A stretch of DNA of 64,000 nucleotides from Limosilactobacillus pulli. Lineage in GTDB: Bacteria > Bacillota > Bacilli > Lactobacillales > Lactobacillaceae. The stretch spans positions 86,330 through 150,329 of the forward strand of contig NZ_CANCWQ010000001.1 of NCBI RefSeq assembly GCF_947381555.1, read 5' to 3'. Of the stretch, positions 32,694-41,324 are shown piece by piece. The position numbers and the translations under genes are program-made. Below the pieces are notes generated by a model. That model searched no databases, was not told the origin of the DNA, and saw nothing but the letters and a program-made list of their open reading frames with translations. Positions within the stretch are counted from its first letter, which is position 1; the number at the start of each line of letters is the position of its first letter.

Positions 32694-35357
32694 TTATTTT
32701 TTCAGATCATACCAAGTATCGCCATACTTGCTTTCAACCTTGAGCGGTACGTCCAATTTGAAAGCTGAGTCCATGACTTGCGGTACTAGTTTTTCCAAGA
32801 CTGGAATCTCTTTTGCCGGTGCCTCAAAGACCAGTTCGTCATGAATCTGCAAGAGCATCCGTGCCTTAAGATTGTTTTCGCGCAGCATTTTATCCATGTT
32901 GATCATAGCAATCTTGATGATGTCAGCCGCACTGCCTTGAATTGGCGTGTTCATCGCCGTACGTTCGGCAAATGAGCGCTTAGCAAAGTTTTTGGAATGA
33001 ATATCTTCCAAATAGCGCCGCCGATGCGTCAACGTTTCAACATAGCCTTTTTCATGTGCTGACTTGACAATCTCCGTAACGTATTTTTTAACGCCAGGGA
33101 ATTCTGCAAAGTAGCTTTCGATAAACTCATGTGCCTGCTTGCGCGTAACATGAATGCTTTGTGAAAGGCCGTAGTCGCTAATCCCATAAACGATTCCAAA
33201 GTTGACGGCCTTGGCATGACGCCGCATGTCGGGAGTAACCTCTTCACCTGGCAAAAGATGGAAGATACGACGCGCCGTACTTTCATGAATATCGCGACCT
33301 TCGATGAAATCTTGCTGCAGATTCTGATCGCCAGTAATGTGGGCCAAAACGCGCAGCTCAATTTGTGAGTAGTCAGAAGAGAAAATCTTCCAGCCTGGCT
33401 CGCTTGGTACGAATGCCCGCCGAATCTGCCGGCCTTCTTCTAAACGCACCGGAATGTTTTGCAGGTTTGGATCAACCGATGACAGCCGTCCCGTTGCTGT
33501 CAGCGTCTGCAGATAACGCGTATGAATCTTTTGATCGCTGCTGTGAATAACCTTCAAAAGTCCTTCGATATAGGTTGACTGGAGCTTGGCAATCTGCCGA
33601 TATTCCAAAATGTGGCCAATGATTGGCGAATACCCCTGCAGTTTTTCCAGTACCGCGACGGCAGTTGAATAGCCCGTTCGCGTCTTTTTAATGACCGGCA
33701 GTTTCATCTTGTCAAATAAAATCTCACCCAATTGCTTGGTCGAATTAATGTTAAATTCTTCGCCAGCTTCTTGGTAGATAACCTGTTCGATCTCAGCCAG
33801 ACGCTCTTTTAGTTTACTGCCCATTTCCTTGAGTGTCTGTGCATTGACCCTGATACCAGCAATCTCCATTTTGGCCAGCAAATAGGTCAACGGCAGTTCA
33901 ATGTCTTCATAAAGCGGCATTTGTTCATGTTCCTTGAGCTTTTCATAAACCGGCGCTCTTAGTTCATGAATGGCACGAGCCTTTTGAGCCAGATGCGTGA
34001 AAAATGTCTGATCATCGTCTGGGATGGCTCGCTTGACCCCTTTACCATAAACTTCCTCATCGGTTTGAACGTCATAATAATTATATGCATGAGCCAATTC
34101 ACCCAGATCATTGCCATTGTCGCTTGGATCTACTAGATAGGCAGCCAAAAGCAGATCAAAGGCCACGTAGTCCAATTCAATGCCCAGCCGATGCAGCCCC
34201 ACAATCTGTGCCTTAGCATTGAAAACATCTTTAGTGTATTGATCACTGGTCAGAATCTTTTTGAGCGGTGCCGATTGCAACAGACTCGCATCACGACTGA
34301 CGATCCATTTTTGACCATCCCCGATTACAAAGCCGGCAAAATTTGATAAATGGTAGTTTTCTTCTGGCATCTCCAATTGAAACGTCACATGATGATCCAA
34401 TTGATCCAATAATGCCAAATTATCAGCCGTCAATTCCGTATATTCGATTGCCTTGGTCTTGACTGGTTCATCGGCATCTGGGGCAACGTTCATCTTGCTT
34501 AAAAACGACTTGAAGTTCATCTCTTGATAAAACTTGATCAAGTCTTCGGTCTGCTCGCCTTGATAATCCAAATCACCCAAACCGATCGTCAATGGGGCAT
34601 CACGATGAATCGTTGCCAGCTTCTGACATTCACGCGCGATGGCTTCTTCATTGACCAGATTTTCCTTACGCTTTGATTTACGCATCGAGTCGATGTTTGC
34701 ATAAAGCCCATCCAATGAACCGTATTCTTGAATCAGCTTTTGGGCAGTTTTTTCGCCAATACCGGTGACCCCAGGATAATTATCGGAACTATCGCCCATC
34801 AAGGCCTTCATATCGATAAACTGAGTCGGCGTTACCCCGAATTTTTCTTGGAAGTGCGCCGGCGTATACATCTCAGTCTGCGTGACGCCCTTGATCGTTA
34901 CGGCAACTGTAGTTTTGTCGGTTACCAATTGTGTCAGATCTCGATCCCCAGTCACGATCAAAGTCTCGTCACCGGCTTCATCACCAAGTCTAGCCAGGGT
35001 ACCGATAATATCGTCAGCTTCATAGTTGGCCAGCTGATAGGTCTTGATCCCACAAGCATGCAGCATCTCATGCAAATAGGGTAGCTGCTCGGTCAATTCA
35101 GTCGGCGTCTTGGCCCGGCCGCCTTTGTAATCAGCATACATTTCCGTTCGAAAGGTCTGCTTGCCGGCATCAAAAGCAACCAGTGCCTTGTCTGGATGAT
35201 AATTAGCCAACACGTGATCCAACATCAGCTTAAAGCCATAGATTGCCGCAGTATGCAGGCCATTTTGGTTGGTGAATCTGTCAATTTGATTATGCATCGC
35301 AAAAAAAGCACGAAATGCAATGCTGTTACCATCAATCAACAACAGTTTTTCTGCCAT
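32694..35357 (-). CDS. polA: DNA polymerase I
   Basis: An 887-residue family A polymerase. The 5' nuclease domain (about 1-290) is intact (LLIDGNSIAFRAFFAM, VTGDRDLTQLV, GDSSDNYPGV). The middle 3'-5' exonuclease domain is degenerate: the place of FDxET reads FQLEM, so the first metal-binding Asp is Gln. The polymerase domain (from about 480) has DYSQIELRVLAHITGD (motif A), the RRHAKAVNFGIVYGIS finger helix (motif B) and QIHDELVFEAP (motif C). So it should fill gaps and remove RNA primers without proofreading, as in many Gram-positives. Confidence 0.97.
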   Translation of the reverse strand: MAEKLLLIDGNSIAFRAFFAMHNQIDRFTNQNGLHTAAIYGFKLMLDHVLANYHPDKALVAFDAGKQTFRTEMYADYKGGRAKTPTELTEQLPYLHEMLHACGIKTYQLANYEADDIIGTLARLGDEAGDETLIVTGDRDLTQLVTDKTTVAVTIKGVTQTEMYTPAHFQEKFGVTPTQFIDMKALMGDSSDNYPGVTGIGEKTAQKLIQEYGSLDGLYANIDSMRKSKRKENLVNEEAIARECQKLATIHRDAPLTIGLGDLDYQGEQTEDLIKFYQEMNFKSFLSKMNVAPDADEPVKTKAIEYTELTADNLALLDQLDHHVTFQLEMPEENYHLSNFAGFVIGDGQKWIVSRDASLLQSAPLKKILTSDQYTKDVFNAKAQIVGLHRLGIELDYVAFDLLLAAYLVDPSDNGNDLGELAHAYNYYDVQTDEEVYGKGVKRAIPDDDQTFFTHLAQKARAIHELRAPVYEKLKEHEQMPLYEDIELPLTYLLAKMEIAGIRVNAQTLKEMGSKLKERLAEIEQVIYQEAGEEFNINSTKQLGEILFDKMKLPVIKKTRTGYSTAVAVLEKLQGYSPIIGHILEYRQIAKLQSTYIEGLLKVIHSSDQKIHTRYLQTLTATGRLSSVDPNLQNIPVRLEEGRQIRRAFVPSEPGWKIFSSDYSQIELRVLAHITGDQNLQQDFIEGRDIHESTARRIFHLLPGEEVTPDMRRHAKAVNFGIVYGISDYGLSQSIHVTRKQAHEFIESYFAEFPGVKKYVTEIVKSAHEKGYVETLTHRRRYLEDIHSKNFAKRSFAERTAMNTPIQGSAADIIKIAMINMDKMLRENNLKARMLLQIHDELVFEAPAKEIPVLEKLVPQVMDSAFKLDVPLKVESKYGDTWYDLKK

Positions 35358-35440
35358 TTAAACTACCTCGTCCTTTTATTTTCTTTCTTGATTGTAACAG
35401 ACTTTGCCTGGCCCTGACATTTTTGCTGATTAAAAATAAA

Positions 35441-35471
35441 TAAGGCTCCGCACCATCATTGATGCAGAGCC
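35441..35471 (-). terminator. terminator after the BI-1 gene
   Basis: GGCTCCGCA and TGCAGAGCC arms with a short loop, followed on the minus strand by an A/T-rich tail. Confidence 0.6.
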
Positions 35472-35491
35472 AATTTAAATTTTATCCAATA

Positions 35492-36214
35492 TTAGTTGCG
35501 CCGATCATCGCCCATACCGAAGATCTGCAGCAGCTGAATGAACAGGTTGATAAAGTCCAGATACAGCTGCAACGCTCCCATGACTGCCAGACCAGTCGTT
35601 GAAACCTGACCATTGTACTCAAGATAGATGTTTTTCATCTTTTGAGCATCATAGGCCGTCAAAATAACGAAGATAATCACGGCAATGTAGGAGAAAATGT
35701 AGGTGATCGCAGGGCTGTTTAAGAACATGTTGATCAAAGAGGCTAAAATCAAAGCAATCAAGGCCGCCATTGCATGAGCACCGAAGCGATCAAGCGAGCG
35801 TTTGGTCAGCGTCCCATACAGCGCCATTACGATAAAGATCGTTGCTGATGAGACAAAGGCCGCCGTGATATCGGCACCGGTATAAACGCCGGCCAGCAAG
35901 GCAAACTCAACCCCGTACATAATCGACAGCACCATCAGCATAATAAAGCTGCCGGTTGGATTCCGGGTAGCACTGGCACTGATCCCCATCGACAGCGCAA
36001 TTGGCAACAATAATAGCAGCCACATCATCCCAGCATGCTGGGTAAAATAGCCAAACACGGCAGCTCTAAAGGTCGTCATGACCAAAAATGAACTGACGGC
36101 CGAAACAAAAACCGACAGACCGACAAAGCCATACATCTTCGTCAAAAAGCCATTTAAGCCGGCTTCATTGACGACACGCCTTCTTTGCTCGGGCTCTGGT
36201 GTAGAGTTGAACAT
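35492..36214 (-). CDS. Bax inhibitor-1 / YetJ family membrane protein
   Basis: A 240-residue protein with seven predicted membrane helices between about residues 25 and 238. It shows the UPF0005/BI-1 pattern, ending in the segment LQLYLDFINLFIQLLQIFG that holds the conserved Asp. The Bacillus homologue YetJ is a pH-sensitive calcium leak channel. AAGGGGAG before the ATG at 36214 fixes the start. It stands alone between two terminators. Physiological role here unknown. Confidence 0.9.
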   Translation of the reverse strand: MFNSTPEPEQRRRVVNEAGLNGFLTKMYGFVGLSVFVSAVSSFLVMTTFRAAVFGYFTQHAGMMWLLLLLPIALSMGISASATRNPTGSFIMLMVLSIMYGVEFALLAGVYTGADITAAFVSSATIFIVMALYGTLTKRSLDRFGAHAMAALIALILASLINMFLNSPAITYIFSYIAVIIFVILTAYDAQKMKNIYLEYNGQVSTTGLAVMGALQLYLDFINLFIQLLQIFGMGDDRRN

Positions 36215-36275
36215 AAGCTCCCCTTCTTTCATTCAATTAAGCGGTCAAATTAGTTTGACCAATATTGTCTTTCAT

Positions 36276-36306
36276 ATAAAAAATGGTAGCAAAAGCCACC
36301 ATTTTC
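36276..36306 (-). terminator. murC terminator
   Basis: AATGGTAGC and GCCACCATT arms (one mismatch) around AAAA, flanked by A and T runs, 11 bases after murC. Confidence 0.8.
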
Positions 36307-36316
36307 TACAAGCAAT

Positions 36317-37624
36317 TTAATCATTGGATAATAAATTCTTATATTTATCTTCGTATTTTTCGATGTCACCGGCACCCATGAAGACAACGACAGCATCATG
36401 GTAGGCCAAAAGCTTATCCATCGAGTCCATGTCAATGCCTTCACTGCCCGGAATCAGGTCTTCTAAGTCTTGGCTGGAGACATGACCAGCATTTTCACGA
36501 ATGGAACCAAAGATTGGTGTGACAAACGTCTTGTCGGTAGCGCTCAAAGACTGACCAAATTCTTTGAGATAAGCCTGCAGTCGACTGTAGGTATGTGGCT
36601 GGAAAACGGCTAGTACCTGTTTATCGGGATACTTTTGGCGGGCAGCATCAATCGTAGCCTTAATTTCGCTTGGGTGATGGGCATAGTCATCGATCAGCGT
36701 CATATCGCCAACATGACTTTCGGCAAACCGCCGCTTGACGCCAGAAAAACTGGCCAGCCCCTTAGCAATATCTTTTAAGTCGACTTGTTCCATGTAGGCA
36801 ACCGCGATGACAGCCAGACTGTTCAAGACACTGTGCTCACCGTATAGATGAATCTCAAATTCGCCCAGCTTCTCATCTTTAAACCAAGCCTCGAAAGTCG
36901 ATCCTTGCGGCGTCCGTTGAATATTGACGGCCCGGAAATCATCTTTTTCACTGGTACCGTAGTAATAGATCGGCACGTCCAGTTGCAGCTTGCGCAGATT
37001 TTCATCGTCACCCCAGGCAAAGACGGCCTTTTTAACCTGCTTGCCATAGGTTTCAAATGAGTCGCGCACGTTATCGATGTCTTTAAAGAAGTCGGGATGA
37101 TCAAAGTCAATATTGGTCATGATGGCATAGTCTGGATGGTAGGCCAAGAAGTGATCACGGTATTCATCCGCTTCAAAGACAAAGAAGCGTGAATCAGGCG
37201 TGCCAACCCCTTCACCGTCCCCAATCAGATAAGTCGTTGGTGCAACTGAGCTCAAGACGTGTGAAAGCAGCGCCGTCGTACTGGTCTTGCCATGTGCGCC
37301 GGCAACGCCGATGCTAGTGTATTGCGCAACCAGTTCCTCAACCGTATCTGGGTAGCTTTGCACCTTGTCGCCCAGTTCCTTGGCCCGAACGATTTCTGGC
37401 TGATCGTCGCCAAAGGCATTTCCTTGCACGATGATCATCCCTGGCTTGATATTTGCTGGGTCAAAGTCGTGAATCTGAATACCGGCCTGTTCCAAAGGCG
37501 CCTGCGTAAAGGTTTCTTTTTCAATGTCTGAGCCTTCAACATGATAGCCGCGGTCATGCAGTACCCGTGCCAAAGCGGCCATCCCGGTACCCTTGATGCC
37601 TACAAAATAATAACTTTTTTCCAT
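36317..37624 (-). CDS. murC: UDP-N-acetylmuramate--L-alanine ligase
   Basis: A 435-residue Mur ligase that adds L-alanine to UDP-MurNAc in peptidoglycan synthesis. The N-terminal Rossmann domain begins YYFVGIKGTGMAALARVLHD. The ATP site is GVAGAHGKTSTTALL (about 107-121), and the central domain has FEADEYRDHFLAYHPD and DDYAHHPSEIKATIDAAR. It stands with ytpR upstream in the same direction, a 29-base gap apart. Confidence 0.97.
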   Translation of the reverse strand: MEKSYYFVGIKGTGMAALARVLHDRGYHVEGSDIEKETFTQAPLEQAGIQIHDFDPANIKPGMIIVQGNAFGDDQPEIVRAKELGDKVQSYPDTVEELVAQYTSIGVAGAHGKTSTTALLSHVLSSVAPTTYLIGDGEGVGTPDSRFFVFEADEYRDHFLAYHPDYAIMTNIDFDHPDFFKDIDNVRDSFETYGKQVKKAVFAWGDDENLRKLQLDVPIYYYGTSEKDDFRAVNIQRTPQGSTFEAWFKDEKLGEFEIHLYGEHSVLNSLAVIAVAYMEQVDLKDIAKGLASFSGVKRRFAESHVGDMTLIDDYAHHPSEIKATIDAARQKYPDKQVLAVFQPHTYSRLQAYLKEFGQSLSATDKTFVTPIFGSIRENAGHVSSQDLEDLIPGSEGIDMDSMDKLLAYHDAVVVFMGAGDIEKYEDKYKNLLSND

Positions 37625-37653
37625 AATGCTGATTTTCCTTTCCTTGCCGCCAT

Positions 37654-38289
37654 TTAGGCAAACAGCTGATTGCCGCGTGCAAAGTCAAAAGCATCGCCAG
37701 CCTGACCAAAGTCATCAGGCAAAATCAGGCAGCCCGGCTTTTGAGGAGCATTCTTCAGGTTTAATTCACGCGCTGCACAGATCATCCCGTTGCTTGGCAC
37801 ACCCACTAAAGCCCCTGGCCAGATGATCTGTCCACTTGGCATCATGGCGCCAACCTTGGCAACGACGACCTTGACGTGTTCAGCGATGTTTGGTGAGCCG
37901 CAGACGATCTGTACCTTTTGATCGCCCAGATCGACCTGGGTAATGTGCAGATGATCTGATTTTGGATGCTTGGTCATGGATTCAACGTAGCCGATAACAA
38001 ACTTTGGCGTTTCATCAGCCGTTAATTTTTCATCAAAACCAGCCGCTTGAATCTTTTCGTTTAACTTGGCAACTTGCGCCTCGTTTAAAAAGACCTGGCC
38101 ATTTTGTCCCTTGAGCTCTGGCAATACCTCTCTGGCCCCTAAGAAATTATAGCCAAGCAGACTGCCATCCTGAGCACTGACGATCTGTACCACGCCTTGA
38201 TTCTGCTTAACGTTTTGATCAGCAGCCTGACCGGTTAAGACTACCAAAACATCACCCATCTCATTTGGGTTGTAGCTTGAAATTAACAT
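37654..38289 (-). CDS. ytpR: YtpR family tRNA-binding domain protein
   Basis: A 210-residue protein. An N-terminal domain of about 85 residues (DUF4479-like) precedes an EMAP-II/OB-fold tRNA-binding domain (about 95-200). That domain has KHPKSDHLHITQVDLGDQKVQ, VCGSPNI and VPSNGMICAARELNL, and is the same fold as the start of PheT. The role is unknown; the family is encoded in most Firmicutes outside tRNA synthetase operons. GGAAGG before ATG 38289 fixes the start. Confidence 0.92.
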   Translation of the reverse strand: MLISSYNPNEMGDVLVVLTGQAADQNVKQNQGVVQIVSAQDGSLLGYNFLGAREVLPELKGQNGQVFLNEAQVAKLNEKIQAAGFDEKLTADETPKFVIGYVESMTKHPKSDHLHITQVDLGDQKVQIVCGSPNIAEHVKVVVAKVGAMMPSGQIIWPGALVGVPSNGMICAARELNLKNAPQKPGCLILPDDFGQAGDAFDFARGNQLFA

Positions 38290-38412
38290 CAAAAATCCTT
38301 CCCTTGGCATCGCATTGAAACGGTGCTAAATATTCTTTTTCGCTTCGTCAAAAAACTTTTGACAACCAGACTAAATTGTACCACACAACCTGGGTTCATG
38401 GATCCAGTCCAT

Positions 38413-38440
38413 AAAAAAATGGCGACCAGTCTGCCGCCAT
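38413..38440 (-). terminator. thioredoxin gene terminator
   Basis: ATGGCG and CGCCAT arms with a 10-base loop and a run of seven T on the minus strand, 7 bases past the stop. Confidence 0.75.
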
Positions 38441-38446
38441 CATTTG

Positions 38447-38764
38447 TTATTTCAAATTGCTCAAAAAGTCTTCGACCTGCTGCTTGGTCTTACGATCCTT
38501 GTTGACAAAGCGGCCAATTTCTTCACCGTCACGGTAGGCAATAAAGCTTGGAATGCCCATGACATTTAGTTCAGTTGCCAAATCAAGATTTTCATCACGA
38601 TCAACAGCATAGAATTTAAAATCAGCAAAATCTTTTTCTACTTCTGGCATTGCCGGCTTGATAAACTGGCAGTCTGGGCACCAGTCGGCTGTAAACATCA
38701 AAACGACCTGTCCCTTCAGATATTCTTGCAGCTGTTGAGCATTAACCTTAGGTAAAGCTTCCAT
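38447..38764 (-). CDS. thioredoxin family protein (YtpP-like)
   Basis: A 105-residue thioredoxin fold with the active site WCPDC (about residues 28-32) and the cis-proline in NVMGIPSFIAY. The CPDC centre differs from the CGPC of classical thioredoxin. The gene often lies next to ytpR in lactobacilli, as here. It should act as a thiol oxidoreductase in the cytosol, since no signal peptide is seen. Confidence 0.9.
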   Translation of the reverse strand: MEALPKVNAQQLQEYLKGQVVLMFTADWCPDCQFIKPAMPEVEKDFADFKFYAVDRDENLDLATELNVMGIPSFIAYRDGEEIGRFVNKDRKTKQQVEDFLSNLK

Positions 38765-38916
38765 TATCGAGCACCGTCCTTTTACTTATTTTATGTAAGT
38801 ATATACTACTACAGGTTCAAAGACAATGCATAATGATCTGCCTTTGTGTTAAAATTGTTACATCCAATCTACTTGGGTCAAAATATGGCATAGGCTAAAC
38901 GAAAGAAGCGATTGAA

Positions 38917-39252
38917 ATGAATGATTCAAATGGTTCACTTAGCCCATGGATGATTCCGCTTACTCTGGGTGCCTCCGGAATTGCGGGTTTCTTTGCCGGC
39001 AAGCTGGTGGGCAACCGACGGCGTTCCGCAAACATGATCTTAAAAATGATTACCAATGATTTCAAACGCGAGGGCACGGTTGAAGGCAGCTGGATTGACC
39101 ATCAGCCGATCCCCTATCGTCAGTATGCTGTGCGCACTCTGGCATATCGTGGAGGAATTCGCCGTTTTGAAGATGATCAGCTAATCAGCTATGAGTTCTT
39201 GGCGGATGCCAGTACCGGCACGTTGCTGAAGCTAAAGCGCATTGATAATTAA
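38917..39252 (+). CDS. conserved small membrane-anchored protein, function unknown
   Basis: I do not recognise the family. The 111-residue product has one hydrophobic, glycine-rich N-terminal segment (about 10-32, MIPLTLGASGIAGFFAGKLVG) followed by the basic stop-transfer GNRRRS. The soluble part (about 36-111) is mixed alpha/beta and ends in SYEFLADASTGTLLKLKRI, which resembles a small PepSY-like ending, though that is only an impression. It is divergent from the thioredoxin gene and followed by a strong terminator, so it is a single-gene unit. Length, codon use and terminator support a real gene. Confidence 0.75.
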   Translation: MNDSNGSLSPWMIPLTLGASGIAGFFAGKLVGNRRRSANMILKMITNDFKREGTVEGSWIDHQPIPYRQYAVRTLAYRGGIRRFEDDQLISYEFLADASTGTLLKLKRIDN

Positions 39253-39262
39253 GCAATACAAA

Positions 39263-39295
39263 AAGGCTGTTGGATTTCTCCAACAGCCTTTTTTC
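39263..39295 (+). terminator. terminator after the 111-residue protein gene
   Basis: Perfect 11-base arms AAGGCTGTTGG and CCAACAGCCTT with a 6-base loop and a T-run. Confidence 0.92.
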
Positions 39296-39300
39296 GCACC

Positions 39301-39790
39301 ATATATCCGGAATATGACGCATGGCCGATTGTCATTCATAATTGTTGATTAAGAGTTTAATTGGAATCTTTTGATGTAAATTGCACTAGGAACTGCGGTC
39401 AAAGCAATCAATCGGTAAATGGAATCATGATCATCAATGGCGGAGTGGATGGGCAGCGCATTGACGATCTTAAATTAATCATTTAAAGTAACGAGACTCA
39501 ACTCAGCCAGATCGCACACTATCCTGGCCAAGCCAGCTTCGTTAGTATTGAAGCTTAATAATACTTATTGCGCTTATCTTCATTAATGGAGCGGCATCTG
39601 CATCAGCGGTGAATGGGGTTCCGCCGAAAACATCGTGCACTAAGCGATTTTTTCGTGATACAGAATGCCTGATCTGACAAATTATCAACTATTTATCCTT
39701 GATCTTTTGATGTACCCGGACATAATCAACAACTATCATTGGGATTCCCCTCTGAATGACAACTAAAGTATATCAACTAAAACCAAGCTG
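39301..39790. other. gene-poor stretch with possible decayed coding remnants
   Basis: About 490 bases hold no open frame of useful size. On the + strand, 39415-39559 would read as peptide with an internal TAA: NGIMIINGGVDGQRIDDLKL, then after the stop SNETQLSQIAHYPGQASF, ending in a double stop. A further fragment at 39587-39643 reads WSGICISGEWGSAENIVH. The amino-acid make-up looks protein-like, so this may be a decayed gene, but I cannot name a family and chance is not excluded. Confidence 0.3.
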
Positions 39791-39803
39791 TTTCTATCAA
39801 CAT

Positions 39804-41324
39804 CTAACCCTCATGAGCACGTAAGATTGATAGTTTCTCATTGATATTTTCGACATAGGCAGTTGTACGAATCTGATACAGACTGGTCCGCAGGCGCTCG
39901 ATACCCAAAAAAGGATGATCTAAAGCAATCAAAAAGCGCTGATTATTGGGATTGGTTTCAGCCAGCAGCTCCCAAAACTCGTGGTCGGCTAAAATCAAAC
40001 TTGACGACACCTGATTGATTTTTTGCAGCTGTTCGGCGCTGAAATAGCTGCAGCTGCTGATTGCAAGTCGATTGCCAAATTCCTGCCGCAGCAGCTGAGC
40101 AATGACGGCATAATTAGCATGCGACTTAGTAAAAATATACAGCGGAGTAGCCGGCATCCGTTCTTCAATCAATGGCATCAGCTGGTGAGCAAAGTACTTG
40201 ATTTGACTGTCATCAACCAGATCCGACCATTGATTTTGCTGGCACCATTGTTTAACGATCTTTTGCACCAGCTGATCAGTCTGAACCTGAAACTCATTTT
40301 CATACAGATCGCCCAGCTGGTAATCAATCACCAGATTCTGCAGGCCACCCATAAAACGCAGCCCAAATGCATTAACGACTTCTTTAAAAGCAACCGTCTT
40401 AACCAGTTCTTTTCCCCAAAGCGAAGCAAAAATTGCCGTCAGTTCATGAATCTCAGGGATTTGTTGAAGAATCTCGCGAAAAGCGGATCGCTGCATGCTC
40501 CAGGCATCATCGCGAAACAATTCGTTGGCAACCGTTAGATAAACCAGGTACAAATAATCATGATCCGTTGCCGTTAATTCAAATGACAGCTGTGGCTGCA
40601 GCTTTTCAATTACCATTTCTTTCAATCGCTGATGTGCCTTTTCTAAACAGACGGCCCGCCAGAAGTTATCATCCGGCAATTCCAGAGTCTGATCATGTCT
40701 TAGCCAGGTCAGTGCCACCAGGTAATCAAACATAGCAAACGCTTGCGGCATCTTGTCCAAGAGTGGCTTGACGCCTGGATTGGCAGCCATAACGAAATTT
40801 TTGACAATCTGGCGGCTGTTTTGATCAAAGTCAACGCAGTCAATGCCATAGCGACAGCTTAAAGCCGCAATCAAGTAACGCTTGCGATATTCTTGACCAC
40901 AAATCTGCCCCCGATGAACCGTTAAGCCAACCGTTTTTAAAAAGTCACGACACTGTCGCTGCAGCCGATAGAAAGTCGGCTCCGAAAAATAATGCTCCTG
41001 ACAAAAAGCCGTTACCGATCGGCCGCGGTGGTTCAGCAGATAGGCCATGACCTGCAGCACCTCGGAATTTTGGTAAAGCTGTTTTTTTAGTTCAAACAGC
41101 ATTTCAGGACTGATTGGTGAAAGCGAGACGACGGCATCATTGATCTGAATATCAACTTTTGGCTGTAGTTCTTGATTTAAGCTGTTCAATTCTTTTCTAA
41201 GCCGCGCTTCAGAAAGGCCCGTCCGTTTCGTTAAACAGCGCAGTGTGATATGGGAGCTGTCAAACAACAGACTCAAAAGATGAACGGCAATCACCGTATC
41301 ATCTTCTAAGAAACGTTCCAGCAT
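39804..41324 (-). CDS. Mga-like helix-turn-helix / PRD-type regulator
   Basis: A 506-residue stand-alone regulator of the Mga/AtxA type. Two N-terminal helix-turn-helix domains are visible (about 15-60, TLRCLTKRTGLSEARLRKEL; about 90-140, VTAFCQEHYFSEPTFYRLQRQ). The middle (about 160-385) is a PRD-like helical region, and the C-terminal part (about 390-500, PLYIFTKSHANYAVIAQLL) looks like an EIIB-type domain. Such proteins are often phosphorylated by PTS components at PRD histidines and link sugar supply with gene control. The ATG overlaps the deoR stop, so it is co-translated with the nucleoside regulator. Its targets are unknown. Confidence 0.85.
   Translation of the reverse strand: MLERFLEDDTVIAVHLLSLLFDSSHITLRCLTKRTGLSEARLRKELNSLNQELQPKVDIQINDAVVSLSPISPEMLFELKKQLYQNSEVLQVMAYLLNHRGRSVTAFCQEHYFSEPTFYRLQRQCRDFLKTVGLTVHRGQICGQEYRKRYLIAALSCRYGIDCVDFDQNSRQIVKNFVMAANPGVKPLLDKMPQAFAMFDYLVALTWLRHDQTLELPDDNFWRAVCLEKAHQRLKEMVIEKLQPQLSFELTATDHDYLYLVYLTVANELFRDDAWSMQRSAFREILQQIPEIHELTAIFASLWGKELVKTVAFKEVVNAFGLRFMGGLQNLVIDYQLGDLYENEFQVQTDQLVQKIVKQWCQQNQWSDLVDDSQIKYFAHQLMPLIEERMPATPLYIFTKSHANYAVIAQLLRQEFGNRLAISSCSYFSAEQLQKINQVSSSLILADHEFWELLAETNPNNQRFLIALDHPFLGIERLRTSLYQIRTTAYVENINEKLSILRAHEG

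Noticed and set aside
37654..38289. ytpR as a pheT fragment
   Set aside because: It shares the OB fold with PheT, but has its own N-terminal domain and full family length, so it is a separate conserved gene.
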